From NCBI GenBank assembly GCA_032718565.1, contig JAVGVS010000764.1, positions 1 to 64,000 on the forward strand: a stretch of DNA of 64,000 nucleotides. The letters are read 5' to 3'. Positions 23,601-33,679 of this stretch are shown in pieces. The notes below the pieces were generated by a model. That model was not told the origin of the DNA and searched no databases. It saw only the letters and a list, made by a program, of their open reading frames with translations. The stretch is from Distichodus sexfasciatus (Eukaryota > Chordata > Actinopteri > Characiformes > Distichodontidae). Position numbers and translations under genes: made by a program. The first letter of the stretch is position 1. Each line of letters opens with the position of its first letter.

Positions 23601-25217
23601 AAATTCCTTGCTACGACTCACCTTTTACATGGCTTGATAGTGCATGTTTAAGCTATGTTTTGTAAACAAGAAAACCATGACAAAACCAAATATTTGAGCT
23701 ACTTGACAAATTTTGTGTATGAAATAGAAGGTCGACTGCATATGGCTATACGGATGCTATTCAGTAAGCGGGCCTTTAGTCACAATTAGGACTGCATGTA
23801 GGATGCCCCAGAAATCATGCAAAATGAATGGGACATGGTGCAATTTAACATGTTGTGATAGTTTCATTTACACCAATGCATTGAAAAATATTGTTCATAC
23901 ACTGACACTGTTCATACAGTGTCACTCAGTGTATTGACTAGATCTGGCAAAGCATAATCTGATTGATCCAAGCTAGGGCTGGGCGATATGGCATAAAAAT
24001 AATATTGTGATATTTTTAAGCTTTATCACAATACAAATGATATATCTCAATACCTTGAAATTCCCTCTAAATCACTGTATAAATGATAAATTCGGCCCTA
24101 TATTGCATAAAATGACACCAATATAAAGAATTTCGCCAAAGTTAAGCATAGTTAATGCTTTTATTTTAAACCAAAGTATAATATAGCAAACTTTATATTG
24201 GGGATAGACAAGTGGGCAAGGGAAGCCATTGATTGTGTGCTTATTAAACGTGTAAGACCTAACTATTAAATTATAATTATAAGGTCGATAAACTATAACT
24301 TGTGTTTAACCTACCTGCTGCTGTTCCTTTTCCTCCGTCATCTTTGGTTTTTCTGTAGAAGCTTACTGTAGCGTGCAGTCAATCACAAAACCAGGAGCCA
24401 TCGGCCAATAGGATTCGCGGGCAGAAACAGCCAATACCCCGTCCCCAAACTGCCAAAACCTGCCCCTTTCAAACCGTGCATGCGCTAGGAGTTTTCTGGA
24501 TGGGCGGGGGAGCGAGCTTTGCCGCTCTGACGGGGCAGAAAAGCAAACCTCGAAGGCGAAGTAAATGCTGTCTGTTTAACAATAACGTTAGGATTTATAC
24601 TCGATGGTCACGATATAGTCATTTACTACATCACACGTGGAACAAGCCGAGATACATCGAGTATATTCAATATATCGCCCACCCCTAATTCAAGCTGACC
24701 TCTGAGATCAAGGGTCAGCAGTTTCAGTGTATGTCACCTTGATTCAAATGGGCTCCATCATAGAAAAGCAAGAACTTGTACACTACTGAAAAGAAAAATA
24801 CAAGAAGTTAACTGGACTTATCTAAAACAGCCTTCCATGACTTTGATTAGAGGCAGGAAAAGCCTGTCAGACTTCAGTAGAAAAAGCTTACAGAGCATTA
24901 CAGAAATACAGCGCTTTTGCTATAGAAATTTGTGCCTCTTTATTTTTATCTGCATCAGAACTCCAGTAAAAATGTTTCGACACTATAAATAAAATCACAC
25001 GCTAAGAATATTTAAGATTTTCGACTTGCTGGTTTGGCGTGCATTGCACAAACATTAAAACAGCATTTATATATTGTCTTAGAGTGCTTTGGTCATTATT
25101 CATAAAATAATATTTTGCATTTAGGCATCTGTGTCAGCCTCTTCCAATGAATCCATCACAGTCAATGGCAGACAATTCTTTATTCTGAAGACGATAGGAA
25201 GAGGTGGTTCCAGTAAG
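11670..25217 (+). CDS. ttk: TTK/MPS1 kinase, N-terminal half with duplicated TPR block
   Basis: MPS1 is the dual-specificity spindle-assembly-checkpoint kinase; its N-terminal TPR domain binds kinetochores. Seventeen GT-AG exons join in phase with no stop (677 codons): 11670-11757, 11922-12144, 17203-17309, 18521-18664, 18756-18837, 18926-19007, 19090-19190, 19266-19353, 21220-21328, 21453-21675, 21759-21865, 22024-22161, 22261-22409, 22478-22507, 22694-22836, 22919-23042, 25125-25217. The start is the ATG of MDEDENTDRQ, just after an acceptor. TPR copy 1 has YARMLVRFAELKG and FAFVHIACAQFELLQ. Copy 2 (exons 10-12) has YARMLVRYAELKE and FAFVHIAYAQFVLSQ. Paired exons are 223/223, 107/107 and 144/138 nt. 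The last exon carries the kinase glycine loop, ILKTIGRGGSSK. The downstream kinase exons are decayed. Whether a product is made is unknown. Confidence 0.9.
12760..14809. mobile_element. Pogo/Tigger-like element inside Tc1
   Basis: The ends CAGTAATCCCTCATTATT and the complement of CAGTAATCCCCCAGTTATAC are flanked by TA. CAGTAATCCC ends and TA duplication resemble pogo/Tigger elements. No transposase frame is seen. It carries the hairpin-ended repeat at 12911-13967. The rest is AT-rich, with no support for a gene at 13970-14760. Confidence 0.7.
12911..13967. repeat. Hairpin-ended unclassified repeat, copy 1
   Basis: It begins with a strong hairpin: arms GGGGGCCATGCAGTG (12913-12927) and CACTGCGTGGTCCCC (12931-12945) around GAA. 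It ends with CTGCATGGCCCCC (13951-13963), complementary to the first arm. The inside is AT-rich with phrases such as AGGTAGGTCCGGTAACTC that recur in the copy at 38541-40685. No coding sequence is seen and I cannot name the family. Confidence 0.6.
14812..16496 (+). pseudogene. Tc1 transposase remnant
   Basis: Plus-strand fragments of a Tc1 transposase: ISQSGKGYKAISKALG of the paired-like DNA-binding region near 14816-14865. After the MITE at 15070-15797 come HDSTIRERLGKNGMHG, WTDETKVELFG (first catalytic Asp), a QQDN-type second Asp region near 16225 and SPIEMLW near 16330 (catalytic Glu). Several frame changes and stops between these motifs show it is inactive. About 340 residues would be the usual length. 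Confidence 0.8.
15070..15797. mobile_element. PiggyBac-like MITE (TTAA target)
   Basis: The ends AGTGCCCCTATTATG and the complement of AGTGCCCCAATTATG are flanked by TTAA at 15066-15069 and 15798-15801. The 728-bp insert has no transposase and sits in the Tc1 remnant. TTAA duplication with short TIRs is the piggyBac pattern. Confidence 0.75.
16975..17100 (+). repeat. tRNA-derived SINE fragment
   Basis: A box-B-like GGTTCAAATCC lies at 17003-17013. CACTACCACCATTGGGC and CTTGAGCAAGGTCC follow, phrases common in fish tRNA-derived SINEs. Box A is degraded. Related phrases recur at 33533-33575. It lies in ttk intron 2. Confidence 0.5.
17396..18418 (-). mobile_element. Tc1-like element with transposase scrap
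   Basis: Inverted ends CAGTTGCACTCAAAATTATT and a complement with one mismatch at the outermost base are flanked by TA. The minus-strand frame at 17649-17891 reads LRRQVAKNPQVTAKDLL, the helix-turn-helix region of a Tc1 transposase. The catalytic part is not recognisable. It is about 1 kb and lies in ttk intron 3. Confidence 0.75.
20654..20768. repeat. Perfect 56-bp palindrome in Tc1 transposase
   Basis: The arms at 20654-20709 and 20713-20768 are exact reverse complements around a 3-base GAA centre. The right arm carries the normal coding orientation; the left arm is its inverted copy, placed where the SPDLNPIENLW region should continue. Confidence 0.95.
20783..20853. repeat. Second perfect 31-bp palindrome in the same Tc1
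   Basis: The arms at 20783-20813 and 20823-20853 are exact reverse complements around ATCAAAGCA. It starts 14 bp after the first palindrome, and again the right arm is in normal coding orientation. Confidence 0.95.
23254..23316 (+). other. ttk: Possible alternative terminal exon of ttk
   Basis: A pyrimidine-bearing acceptor (TTTTAACCCCTTGTTTACAG) is followed by a 20-codon frame in phase with exon 16. It includes GQKRKVDPRLNR and then TGA at 23314-23316. Splicing from 23042 to here would give a kinase-less product ending in a basic, nuclear-signal-like tail. No polyadenylation hexamer is obvious nearby. This is a speculative candidate. Confidence 0.2.
23974..24687. mobile_element. hAT MITE in ttk intron 16
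   Basis: The ends TAGGGCTGGGCGATAT and the complement of TAGGGGTGGGCGATATAT are flanked by a near-exact 8-bp duplication, ATCCAAGC/ATTCAAGC. The core at 24238-24424 matches the other hAT copies at 10110, 27888 and 31348 although the termini differ. No transposase. Confidence 0.8.
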
Positions 25218-25317
25218 GTACTGTGTAACACAAAGTATAAATAAATGTGTTCATTTTACCAGGGATGCAAACAGCTCTCTTTTTTGGTAGGTGTCGCTTT
25301 TTTAACTTCATTTTGGG

Positions 25318-27059
25318 CAGTGTTGGGAAGGTTACTTTTAAAATGTATTCCACTACAGATTACAGAATACATGCCCCAAAATGTAGTTTGTAACGTATTC
25401 CGTTAAGTTACTCAGTGTGAGTAACGTATTCTGAATACTTTGGATTACTTAATATACTGTCATGCTTTTTACAACTACATGAACGTAGCAGTCACATCCT
25501 GCAAATTCTTCTTTGTTTTTCTCTACCAATTGGCTGTTAAGCCCAAATCTCCCTGAATAGACAATATATTTACTGTAGGTAGAGGAGCAAAGACAAAATT
25601 TCTGAGTAAGAAATGCATTCCTGCCCGGGCACTGCTGGCTCTGTTGTGCTGGCTCCGGGTCCTTTGTGTAACTGACGCCACCAACATTAACAGGACGCTT
25701 ACATTAGAGCCTCTTATGCATGTTTGTTTGGGAGACAGGTGTCGTGCCGAAATCGGGACCCCTGCCGCGAGAAGCACTCGACGTATGCCACAAGATTTGA
25801 TGACTTCCGCCTTTTATACAAACTACCGTCCATAAACATTAACGCTCAGTTTTTACACTCTGTTAACGCCACGAGATGAGGGCAAAATTACTCATATTCT
25901 AAAAAATAAAGCCAACACAAACTTAAAACAATAACGCTTCCATAAAAAAAAAAACAGAGCAAAAAAAACTGTGAAATGTGTCAGATTTTTCATAAAGCTT
26001 TTGAAATAAATATTTTTACCAATATTATAAGTGCACAATCCACTAGGCTATTTAATTCCACGAAGCTGCACACATTTACCTGGCTAGTGTAATGATTATT
26101 GCTTAAGGCCATGAAGGTACTTACTTCGAAATCATGACTAAAATTCAAGTATCTATTCTGGTAGGAAGTAACATTTTGTATTATACATAAACAGATGTTA
26201 TAGCAAGCAACACCTTTCACATGTTTAGGTCATTAAAAATGTCACTGTTTGAGAAAACATTAAACTGAATCTAGAGAGGCCTGTTATGAACAACACTCGC
26301 TAATAAAATCCTTTGCACACTAATGTCACCTGAAGAAATAAGAATATGCCTGATCTAAAATCTAAAAAATATGATAACCTAAAATAATATCTCAGCACTA
26401 ACCACCTCAACCAATTTAAAGGGAGGTTGCAACAGATCACCTGTCAGAAGTGCACCCCCTTCTAACTCTGCACATGATGTTTTACATTCATAATATTTCT
26501 GCAAATTCAGTTACACATCATGGTCTGACAAGAATAACATCCAAAATTTGTTTGACTGAACACTAGAAAGAATTGCAGGGGTGCTTTTGCAGGGGCTCTC
26601 TGCCAGAAATGCACCCATTCTAACTCTGCATATGATGCTGTTATATTCAACATTCAACAATACAGACGTTATTGTTTACAAGTTTGTGTAAGGTTTTTTA
26701 TTTTTAAGAATATGAGTAATTTTGCCCTCATCTCATTGGCGCTAACGTGAGTGTAGGAACTAATTGAACGCATGTTTATGGACGTAGTTCGTGAAAAAGG
26801 CGTGAAGTCATCAAAATGCGCGCTACCGCTGCTGGGTGCTGCGTAATGCGTGGAATTACCAAAATTGAAAGAGGATAGCTTGCAACATATGAAACAGGAA
26901 AGACCGCCGTGGTAATCTTATTTATTTCAACAAAGTAACTGTATTCTGATTATCTCCTCCTATTTAAACGGGTGTAACTGTAACGTGAATACAGTTACTC
27001 ATATTTTGTATTCTAAATACGTAACGCCGGTACATGTATTCCGTTACTCCCCAACACTG
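25318..27059. mobile_element. hAT-type element with long internal inverted repeats
   Basis: The ends CAGTGTTGGGAAGGTTAC and the complement of CAGTGTTGGGGAGTAACG are flanked by an exact 8-bp duplication ATTTTGGG (25310-25317, 27060-27067). Inner segments are also inverted, for example the GTCCATAAAC region near 25830 versus 26770, giving long imperfect arms. At 1.74 kb without a convincing transposase frame, it is non-autonomous. It lies in the intron after the first kinase exon of ttk. Confidence 0.8.
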
Positions 27060-27337
27060 ATTTTGGGTGACTTGTGTGAATCATGCAGAGCTGAAAGTGT
27101 GTGGAGGATCACGACGATGCACTTGATATAAGATGACATAACTCTGACATTATCACAAACTCGCTGTCTACAAAGTGACATCAGTAAGCTGTGTAAACAC
27201 ACGTGCTGTGTGTTTGAGCGCTCATGGCTCTCACATGGAACGCCCAGTTCAGTCAAATCTTCTTTATTACAGACAACACTCATGTTTTAGGTCATAAATA
27301 ACACAAACAGCGTCACTCACAATGCAATATTTTCTAG

Positions 27338-28611
27338 TAGGGATGAACCGATTGCAATTTTCTTGGCCGTTTCCGATTTTTTTTTGTAAGTGTGATCGGT
27401 CGACACCAATTTTTCCAATACCGATTTTTTTCCCCAGATAACAGAAAAATTAGAGCTGCTGCGAAAGTAGTCAAATTCACATCGACACAAAAAAATAATG
27501 GTTTCAACTTTTAATGTAACGCGTGATAAGCATTCTCTGTTTACTAGTTACTATATAGTGACATAAAATAGTGGCAGCTCTACAGCAAATACAAACAAAA
27601 ACCCACTTTTTAATATAATGCGTTTTATTTTCATAACAAATTTTCTTTTTACAAATTTAAATAAATAAAAATGTAAGTCGTAAATGTAACAACTCCGTAA
27701 CTCGACGCCTGAAAAGCACTTACTTAGTAGTGTGTGTATTTGGGCAGAGATTTATCAGATTTTTGAAGCCTGTATCCTCAACTATGGAAAACGGCTGATC
27801 ATCTAGTGATCATCTTGTGATTGACTTGTGCATCTGTGTTTATGTTGAATTGGGGACAGACAAATGGACAAAGGGAGCCATTGATTGCTTGCTTATTAAA
27901 CGTGTAAGACCTAACTATTAAATTATAATTATAAGGTTGATTAACTATAACTTGCGTTTAATCTACCTGTTGCCGTTCCTCTTTCATCTTTGGTTTTTCT
28001 GTAAAAACTGTCTGTAGTGTGCAGTCAATCACAAGACCAGGAGCCATCGGCCAATAGGATCCGCAGGCAGAAGCTGCCAAACCACGCCCCCAAACTGCCA
28101 AAACCCACCCCTTTCAAACCGCGAGGACATTTAACACATCGAGAGGAAAAAAGACATTCGCAAGAGGAAAAAACAGTTCACGCATAACACATCAATGTTC
28201 AAGAGTCATTCTTAATTTTAGTTTCTCGGTTTACATTTGCGCTACGCCGATTTTGGAAATTTACGCCTCGTGATTTTTTGGCGGTAAGTTTATCGGCGCG
28301 CTGCTTGAAATTTACCCTCGCTAAATTTTTGCAGCAAGCGATTTTGGCGCCATTTAGTTTTGTGGCATTGATGATGCTATACTCACTAATCTAAAATTCA
28401 TTTTCGTCGCCAAGACGGCAATACCTATCTCAGAATGAGAACGCCTCGGTTGACATATATGAACGCTGTCTAACGTGCGCCAAGGGTTGTAAAGGTAAGT
28501 ACGCGCGATAGCAAGATCGGCTTGAACGGCAATACGCGGTGAGTGATCGGCCGATCAACGATCAGGGCCAAAACGCCGATTCCAATCGCCACGATCGACC
28601 GTGCATCCCTA
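27338..28611. mobile_element. hAT MITE (TAGGGATG ends) in ttk intron 17
   Basis: The ends TAGGGATGAACCGATTGC and the complement of TAGGGATGCACGGTCG are flanked by an exact 8-bp duplication TTTTCTAG (27330-27337, 28612-28619). The core at 27888-28072 is shared with three other hAT copies in the window. The insertion lies about 110 bp upstream of the first broken kinase exon. Confidence 0.88.
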
Positions 28612-28724
28612 TTTTCTAGTGTTTATTCGTCTCTCTTTTTTGACTATACATGTGTTTGCATCCCTGATTTTACATGCCTATCAAAATTTGCATGTGAGGA
28701 AATATTTGGTGTGCTGCATTAAAG

Positions 28725-30120
28725 GTTTATCAAGCTTGATCAGAAGAAACAGCTGTATGCAGGAAATATGTTAATCTAGGAGGATGCTGATTCCTGGCGC
28801 TTCAGTTGAAAAAGCTACAAGAATGAGATTGCTCATCTGAACCACCTTCAGCAGTACAGTGACCAGACTGGCTAAGCTATAAGGATTAGTGAAAGGTTTT
28901 TTCCTCCCACTTACACTCTAATTGTCTTCACTAGAGTCAAGTAGTACATGAAGCCCAGTGCCATTGTGACGTTCATAATGTTGTTCATGTTTAATTTTAG
29001 TGAGATTACTGACAATTACATCTGCATGCTGATGGAATGTGGCAACCTGGATCTCAACACTGGCTACGTAACCGCAAGGCTGTCAACCCTCTGGAAAGAA
29101 AGTTCTACTGGAGGGGAATATATGGAAGCCGCAAACAATCCACAAACATGGTGACTGTCCCGCCAGCCTTACAATGTTGAGATGAAAAAAGCATTATTGA
29201 CATCGCATTATTGTTGTTTTGCTTATTTTCAAGGAATTGTGCACAGTGACCTAAAGCCAGCTAATTTTAATTAGAATGCCTCGGGCTGAAGCCTTGCTTG
29301 ACTGGGTGGTATGTTTTTAAACTACATTCAACCAGACATGACAAGCGTTTTTGAAGACTCACAGGTTAGTTCAGTGATTCTGACTTCTGTTTTTTGTTTT
29401 ACAAAAGCTATGTGTGAATCATATTTTCTTTTCAGAAATATGAAGATAAAAGTATGCAATATTCAATATATTTGGTGTTGTAGGTCGGGACACTAAACTA
29501 TATGCCACCAGAAGCAATCAGAGACACATCGCAAAGGTGGTGCTAAAGGCCGTTAAGGTTAGGAAAGAATCATTTAATAAGTATTATGTGTAAAATAGCA
29601 TGCATAAATAAAATCAGAAAATAGTTTGAAAAGCTACAAAATGATAAAAAATGATTAGGATTGTCTGTTTGGTCATAAAATCTTATACACTTAACATTAT
29701 TTCTTTTGTTGGGCTTGATAGATCAGTCCTAAGTGTGATGTGTGGTCACTTGGGTGTATCCTGTACTGTATGACCTACGGCACCATTCCAACATATCACA
29801 AACCAGATCACCAAGCCAGCATGCAATTGATCCAACCCATGAGATTGACTTCCCTGACATTAAGGAGAAGGATCTGTTACATGTACTCAAAGTCTGTATT
29901 TTGCTTTAAAAAATAATTCTAAGCATATTTTCTCATGGTCTGAAGTTAAAGGATGTACTGAAGGAAATTAAAGTTCTTTTTTGTTTTAAAAGCTGCTTGG
30001 TACGTAAATCCCAAAGAACGGATCTCAATTACAGAACTTCTGACCATCCATACTTACAGCTGCAGCTCTCAGCCAGCACCTGAACCAGTGGAGCTATTTT
30101 TGAGAGAGTTCAGTCAAATG
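28725..30120 (+). pseudogene. ttk: Decayed ttk kinase-domain exons
   Basis: Six exon remnants follow the order of the TTK kinase domain. 28725 onward starts VYQ then hits TGA at 28737-28739, with an indel at the beta-3 Ala-x-Lys and a ruined donor. 29001-29150 has EITDNYICMLMECGNLDLN, then a frameshift near 29060. 29234-29364 keeps GIVHSDLKPANF, then TAG at 29272-29274, and the DFG motif is lost. 29484-29557 has VGTLNYMPPEAIRDTS, then TAA at 29544. 29722-29891 has CDVWSLGCILYCMTYG, then frameshifts. 29993 onward keeps LLTIHTYLQLQ-like sequence with an extra base near its start. The splice sites are mostly kept, so this is not a processed copy. Sequencing error alone is unlikely, because substitutions accompany the indels. 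Confidence 0.88.
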
Positions 30121-30129
30121 AGACAGACA

Positions 30130-31160
30130 TATACCTGATTATATTTACTGAGGGTATGATAATTTGCTATATCTGTACACAGATAAATAATCACATAATA
30201 TTTTGTCTCATTTGTTTAATTTTGGTTCTCAAGTATTCACTTTTAGGACTTTTAGGAAATCTGATGATGTTTTACGCCATATTTATGTTGCAGTAGAAAG
30301 CTCAAGGGTTTCATAAACTTTTAAGGAGCACTGTATATGGCTCCTGTATATACTTTCAACTAGCAAGTCTATATTGTACGAAAGCTCATTTACAGAGACT
30401 CATTACGTTCACCTAAGATTTTTTTTGACACCGTATGTCGTAATAACGAGACAGTGATCTTGTAATTATGAGATCTTTTCTGTAATTATGAGATCTTTTT
30501 CTTTAAAGATGTAGCCCTCATAATAATTAGTCTGCAAATTATCTAGCTAGAGAAGACTGTAAAGCACAGTGAAATATTGATGTTTAGTGCACGTCAGATT
30601 GTGTGGCTAAAGTGAAAGTGGTAAGTATTTTATTAGAACACAGCACACAGTGCATCATGTTCAAATGACATCTGTATTTGACCCATCCGTGACGACAGCT
30701 AACACGGCAACGCCCGGGAGCAGTGCTTTGGGGACTAGAGGTGAATCGCCACCGGGTCTCACAATTGACACGACATCAGGTCTTCCATATCTCGATGCAT
30801 CACGCATGCAGCCCATCATTTTTATGCATTACTTCATATTGTTTTCAACACAGATACAAGTGAGATGTAAGCTCTTTTGTCTGTTCCTACATCCAACATA
30901 AACACAGATGTTAGATTTAAAAAAAGGTGAAGTAACCAAGGCCTTTTGTACTATAAATGTTACAATGGTATAAGTTACCATTTTTCTTCAGCTTACCTGT
31001 GTAGTATTCTTGACACTCATCTGCAAGTTGCTTGAAGATTACAACTAATATAATAAGTAGGTCAACCTTTACTTTTACCATCAGAGGATCAACAAAGCAC
31101 TTAAACGTGAAATTTTTGATGATTATGCAGATACTATTAAAGTTTAATTCTGGGCCATCA
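30130..31160. other. Region downstream of the ttk remnant, no gene seen
   Basis: AT-rich DNA with short repeated phrases such as GTAATTATGAGATCTTTT twice near 30457-30500. A GC-richer patch at 30680-30800 ends in TCGATGCATCACGCATG. No exon, transposase or RNA gene is supported. Confidence 0.4.
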
Positions 31161-31163
31161 GTC

Positions 31164-31164
<1 letters not shown>

Positions 31165-31221
<57 letters not shown>
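31165..31221. repeat. (TG)n microsatellite
   Basis: About 57 bases of uninterrupted TG. Open frames that read Val-Cys or Thr-His repeats here are artefacts of the repeat. Confidence 0.97.
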
Positions 31222-31224
<3 letters not shown>

Positions 31225-31289
31225 GATGGGGCCAAGTAACGCCTGCTTCAGCATCTCCACGATAGCCTCGCTGCAGCCTGTAACTGCAT

Positions 31290-31950
31290 CTGTATTTATA
31301 CTGAAATGGGGACAGAAAAGTGGGCAAGGGGAACCATTGATTATGCAGTTTATTAAACGTAAGACTTTAATTATCAAATTATAATTATAATAAATATAAT
31401 TATAAGTCGATAAACTATAACTTATGCGAACTCACCATTGTTCTTCCTCCATCATCTTTGGTTTTTCTGTAAAACCGTCTGTAGTGTGCAGTCAATCACA
31501 AAACCAGAGCCATCGGCCAGGATTCAAGAGGCAGAAAACTGCCAAAACCACGCCCCTTCAAACCCGCCTTGCCAGAGAAATCTCACCGAGCAAAAAGCCA
31601 CTCGCCGGGGTAATTTACTTTACAAGCGAAGATGAATATAGAGAGTAAAAAAGACATTCTCGAGGAAAATACAGTTTGCTGCGTATTATATTATTACGCT
31701 AAATTTACTCCGCCATTCTCGGTTGTCGCCACAAGATGCGTGAGTGCTCACAGATGAGAGTTATTTACCCGGAGCAGCGCTGTACTCAAGATCAGGCAGC
31801 CACAGTCATCACCGGAAAGTATTTCTTTTTAACTAGAATTTTTATGTCACGCCCAGAAAATCACCAAACAATGTCATTATGATATAATCGATTATGTCTT
31901 GCCACTGCATCGATGCAGAATCATCTCGCGCCTGCATCGCGATGCATCTT
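31290..31950. mobile_element. Degraded hAT-derived copy with the shared core
   Basis: 31348-31535 matches the core of the hAT copies at 24238, 27888 and 10110, including ATTATAATTATAA, CATCTTTGGTTTTTCTGTA and AGCCATCGGCCA-type sequence. The right part ends in alternating GCATCGATGC and GCATCGCGATGC motifs near 31910-31950. Clear termini and a target duplication were not found. Confidence 0.5.
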
Positions 31951-31959
31951 AATTTAAGA

Positions 31960-33360
31960 TTAATTTCAATACCCCGCTTGGGGACGGCGGTATCTTGCTC
32001 GAGAGTACCTCTGTGGTAATTCTAAATCGTCTGGGCTCAAACTGCATCTTCTGATCTCATATTCTACGCTACCAACTGCCCCTTTAGCAACACTTCCCCA
32101 GGGCCTTTTGAAACACTACTAAACTTGATGCACCGAACTGATGATGCAATCTAAAATGTTTAGCAATAAAACAATTTTTCAAATAAGACTGTTGTTTTGT
32201 CATCTAAAATAACTTTTAAGTTTGTGTATTATTAAATGAACCCATACAATACTGGCAACAACACACAAGATTTATTACAAGTTAGTAGATGAATCTGTTG
32301 GCAAAAAAACCTTTTTGTAACATGAAAATTATTGTTCGCTAACGTAATCTCATAAAACACGCCATACAACATAGCATATACAAAAGCAAAAACACAAGAT
32401 ATATAACTACAAATAAATTAAAATAGATCAAAAGACAAAAAATCATGACTTAATCTGTCCTTGTTCCACTTCATTAAAGATCTAGTAATCGTCTCTGCTC
32501 TCTGCTACTCACAGAGGGGAAACGATATTATATATGTACATATAAATATTAATTTTTGATTGAAATACCATCAAACCTTGTGTTTTGGCTGTGTTTTGCC
32601 CATGTTTTGACCTGATCCTGCATGAGGAACGAGGAGCTGTTGTGAGAAGAGGAGACCAGCTCAATGTAAGCTCTGGGAGTAACGTCCCTGACACTGATAT
32701 CCTGCGATCTGCAGTCACAAGCATAAAGGCAGCAGTGGTCAATAGTCCCACACGCAGTCAAGGACTATAATATGCATTTTCCACGTCCAATTACTTCCCC
32801 AGCCAAATGGTATGAACGTGTTAGCGGAGGAGAAGAGAAATGGAACTTGACAGAGGCCCCGAGTACATAGATCTAATTCTCCAAGCTGTCAGTCTCATTG
32901 AAACACTGGCACTGAGCCTCCGGTGCAAGAAAAAAGGGGAGAATCTTCAGCACGAGGAGAGTAAAGCCATTACATAAAGAAAGACCGCTCACTGCTCATG
33001 GTTGCTTTAAGACTCAGGCTAAAATGAAGTCAGTTCTTGCCTCTTTCTTATAATTTTATCAGTAATATTGAGTGCGTCCGCAGCTGCGCATTCCTCATAA
33101 GCAACAAGCTGTGATTTTGTGTTCGGACACATTTCTATCAGAAGCTGCATTAACATTTTCAGCAGTTTGAGCTAAGCCCTTCTACTCTACGCTCCAAACA
33201 TGCATCAATGAACCTCGGCTGCCGATTATTGTGTTATCTCTTCAACACTTTTTCCTTTTCTTGTACGACTTTTTGATCGTTTCTGACCACTGCAGAGTCT
33301 AACCGTCATCACAAGCTGACCCTCATCACTCAAATCCTCGTGCTTGCCCTTTTTTGATGC
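31960..33360. other. Low-repeat region, no gene recognised
   Basis: Mixed-composition DNA with no exon or repeat family that I recognise. Short frames around 32509-32770 overlap on both strands and show no domain. It may be ordinary intergenic DNA or hold conserved non-coding elements. Confidence 0.35.
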
Positions 33361-33369
33361 TTCCAACTC

Positions 33370-33640
33370 GTCCAATGGATGGGTAGATGGATGGATCAGC
33401 TGAGTGGATGGATGGATAGATAGATGGATGGATGAGCTGGTGGATAAGTGAGTTGCATGGATGGAAGGATAGATGAATGGATGGGTTGGATGGATGGATG
33501 AGTTGGGTGAGTGAGTTGGATGGATGGATGAGGGTTCGAGTCTTACCTCCAGCACTATCACCACTAGGTCCCGCCAACTCCTCCATCCGTCCATCCATCC
33601 ATCCATCCATCCACCTCATCCATTCCTCCATCTATCAGTC
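33370..33640. repeat. (GGAT)n/(CATC)n imperfect repeats with a SINE scrap
   Basis: GATGGATG-type repeats at 33375-33530 and the complementary CATC run at 33582-33630 flank a 33533-33575 fragment. That fragment has GGTTCGAGTC and CACTATCACCACTAGG, resembling the SINE at 16975. Open frames made of Ser/Ile/His/Pro repeats here are artefacts. Confidence 0.8.
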
Positions 33641-33679
33641 TAACTCATCCACACACCAGTTTATCAATCGAAGCTGCTC

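Noticed and set aside
28725..30120. Processed (retrotransposed) ttk pseudogene
   Set aside because: Exon remnants are separated by introns with mostly preserved splice borders and follow the intact upstream exons in order.
31032..31377. Open frames on both strands with long Val-Cys or Thr-His runs
   Set aside because: They are translations of the (TG)n microsatellite, not genes.
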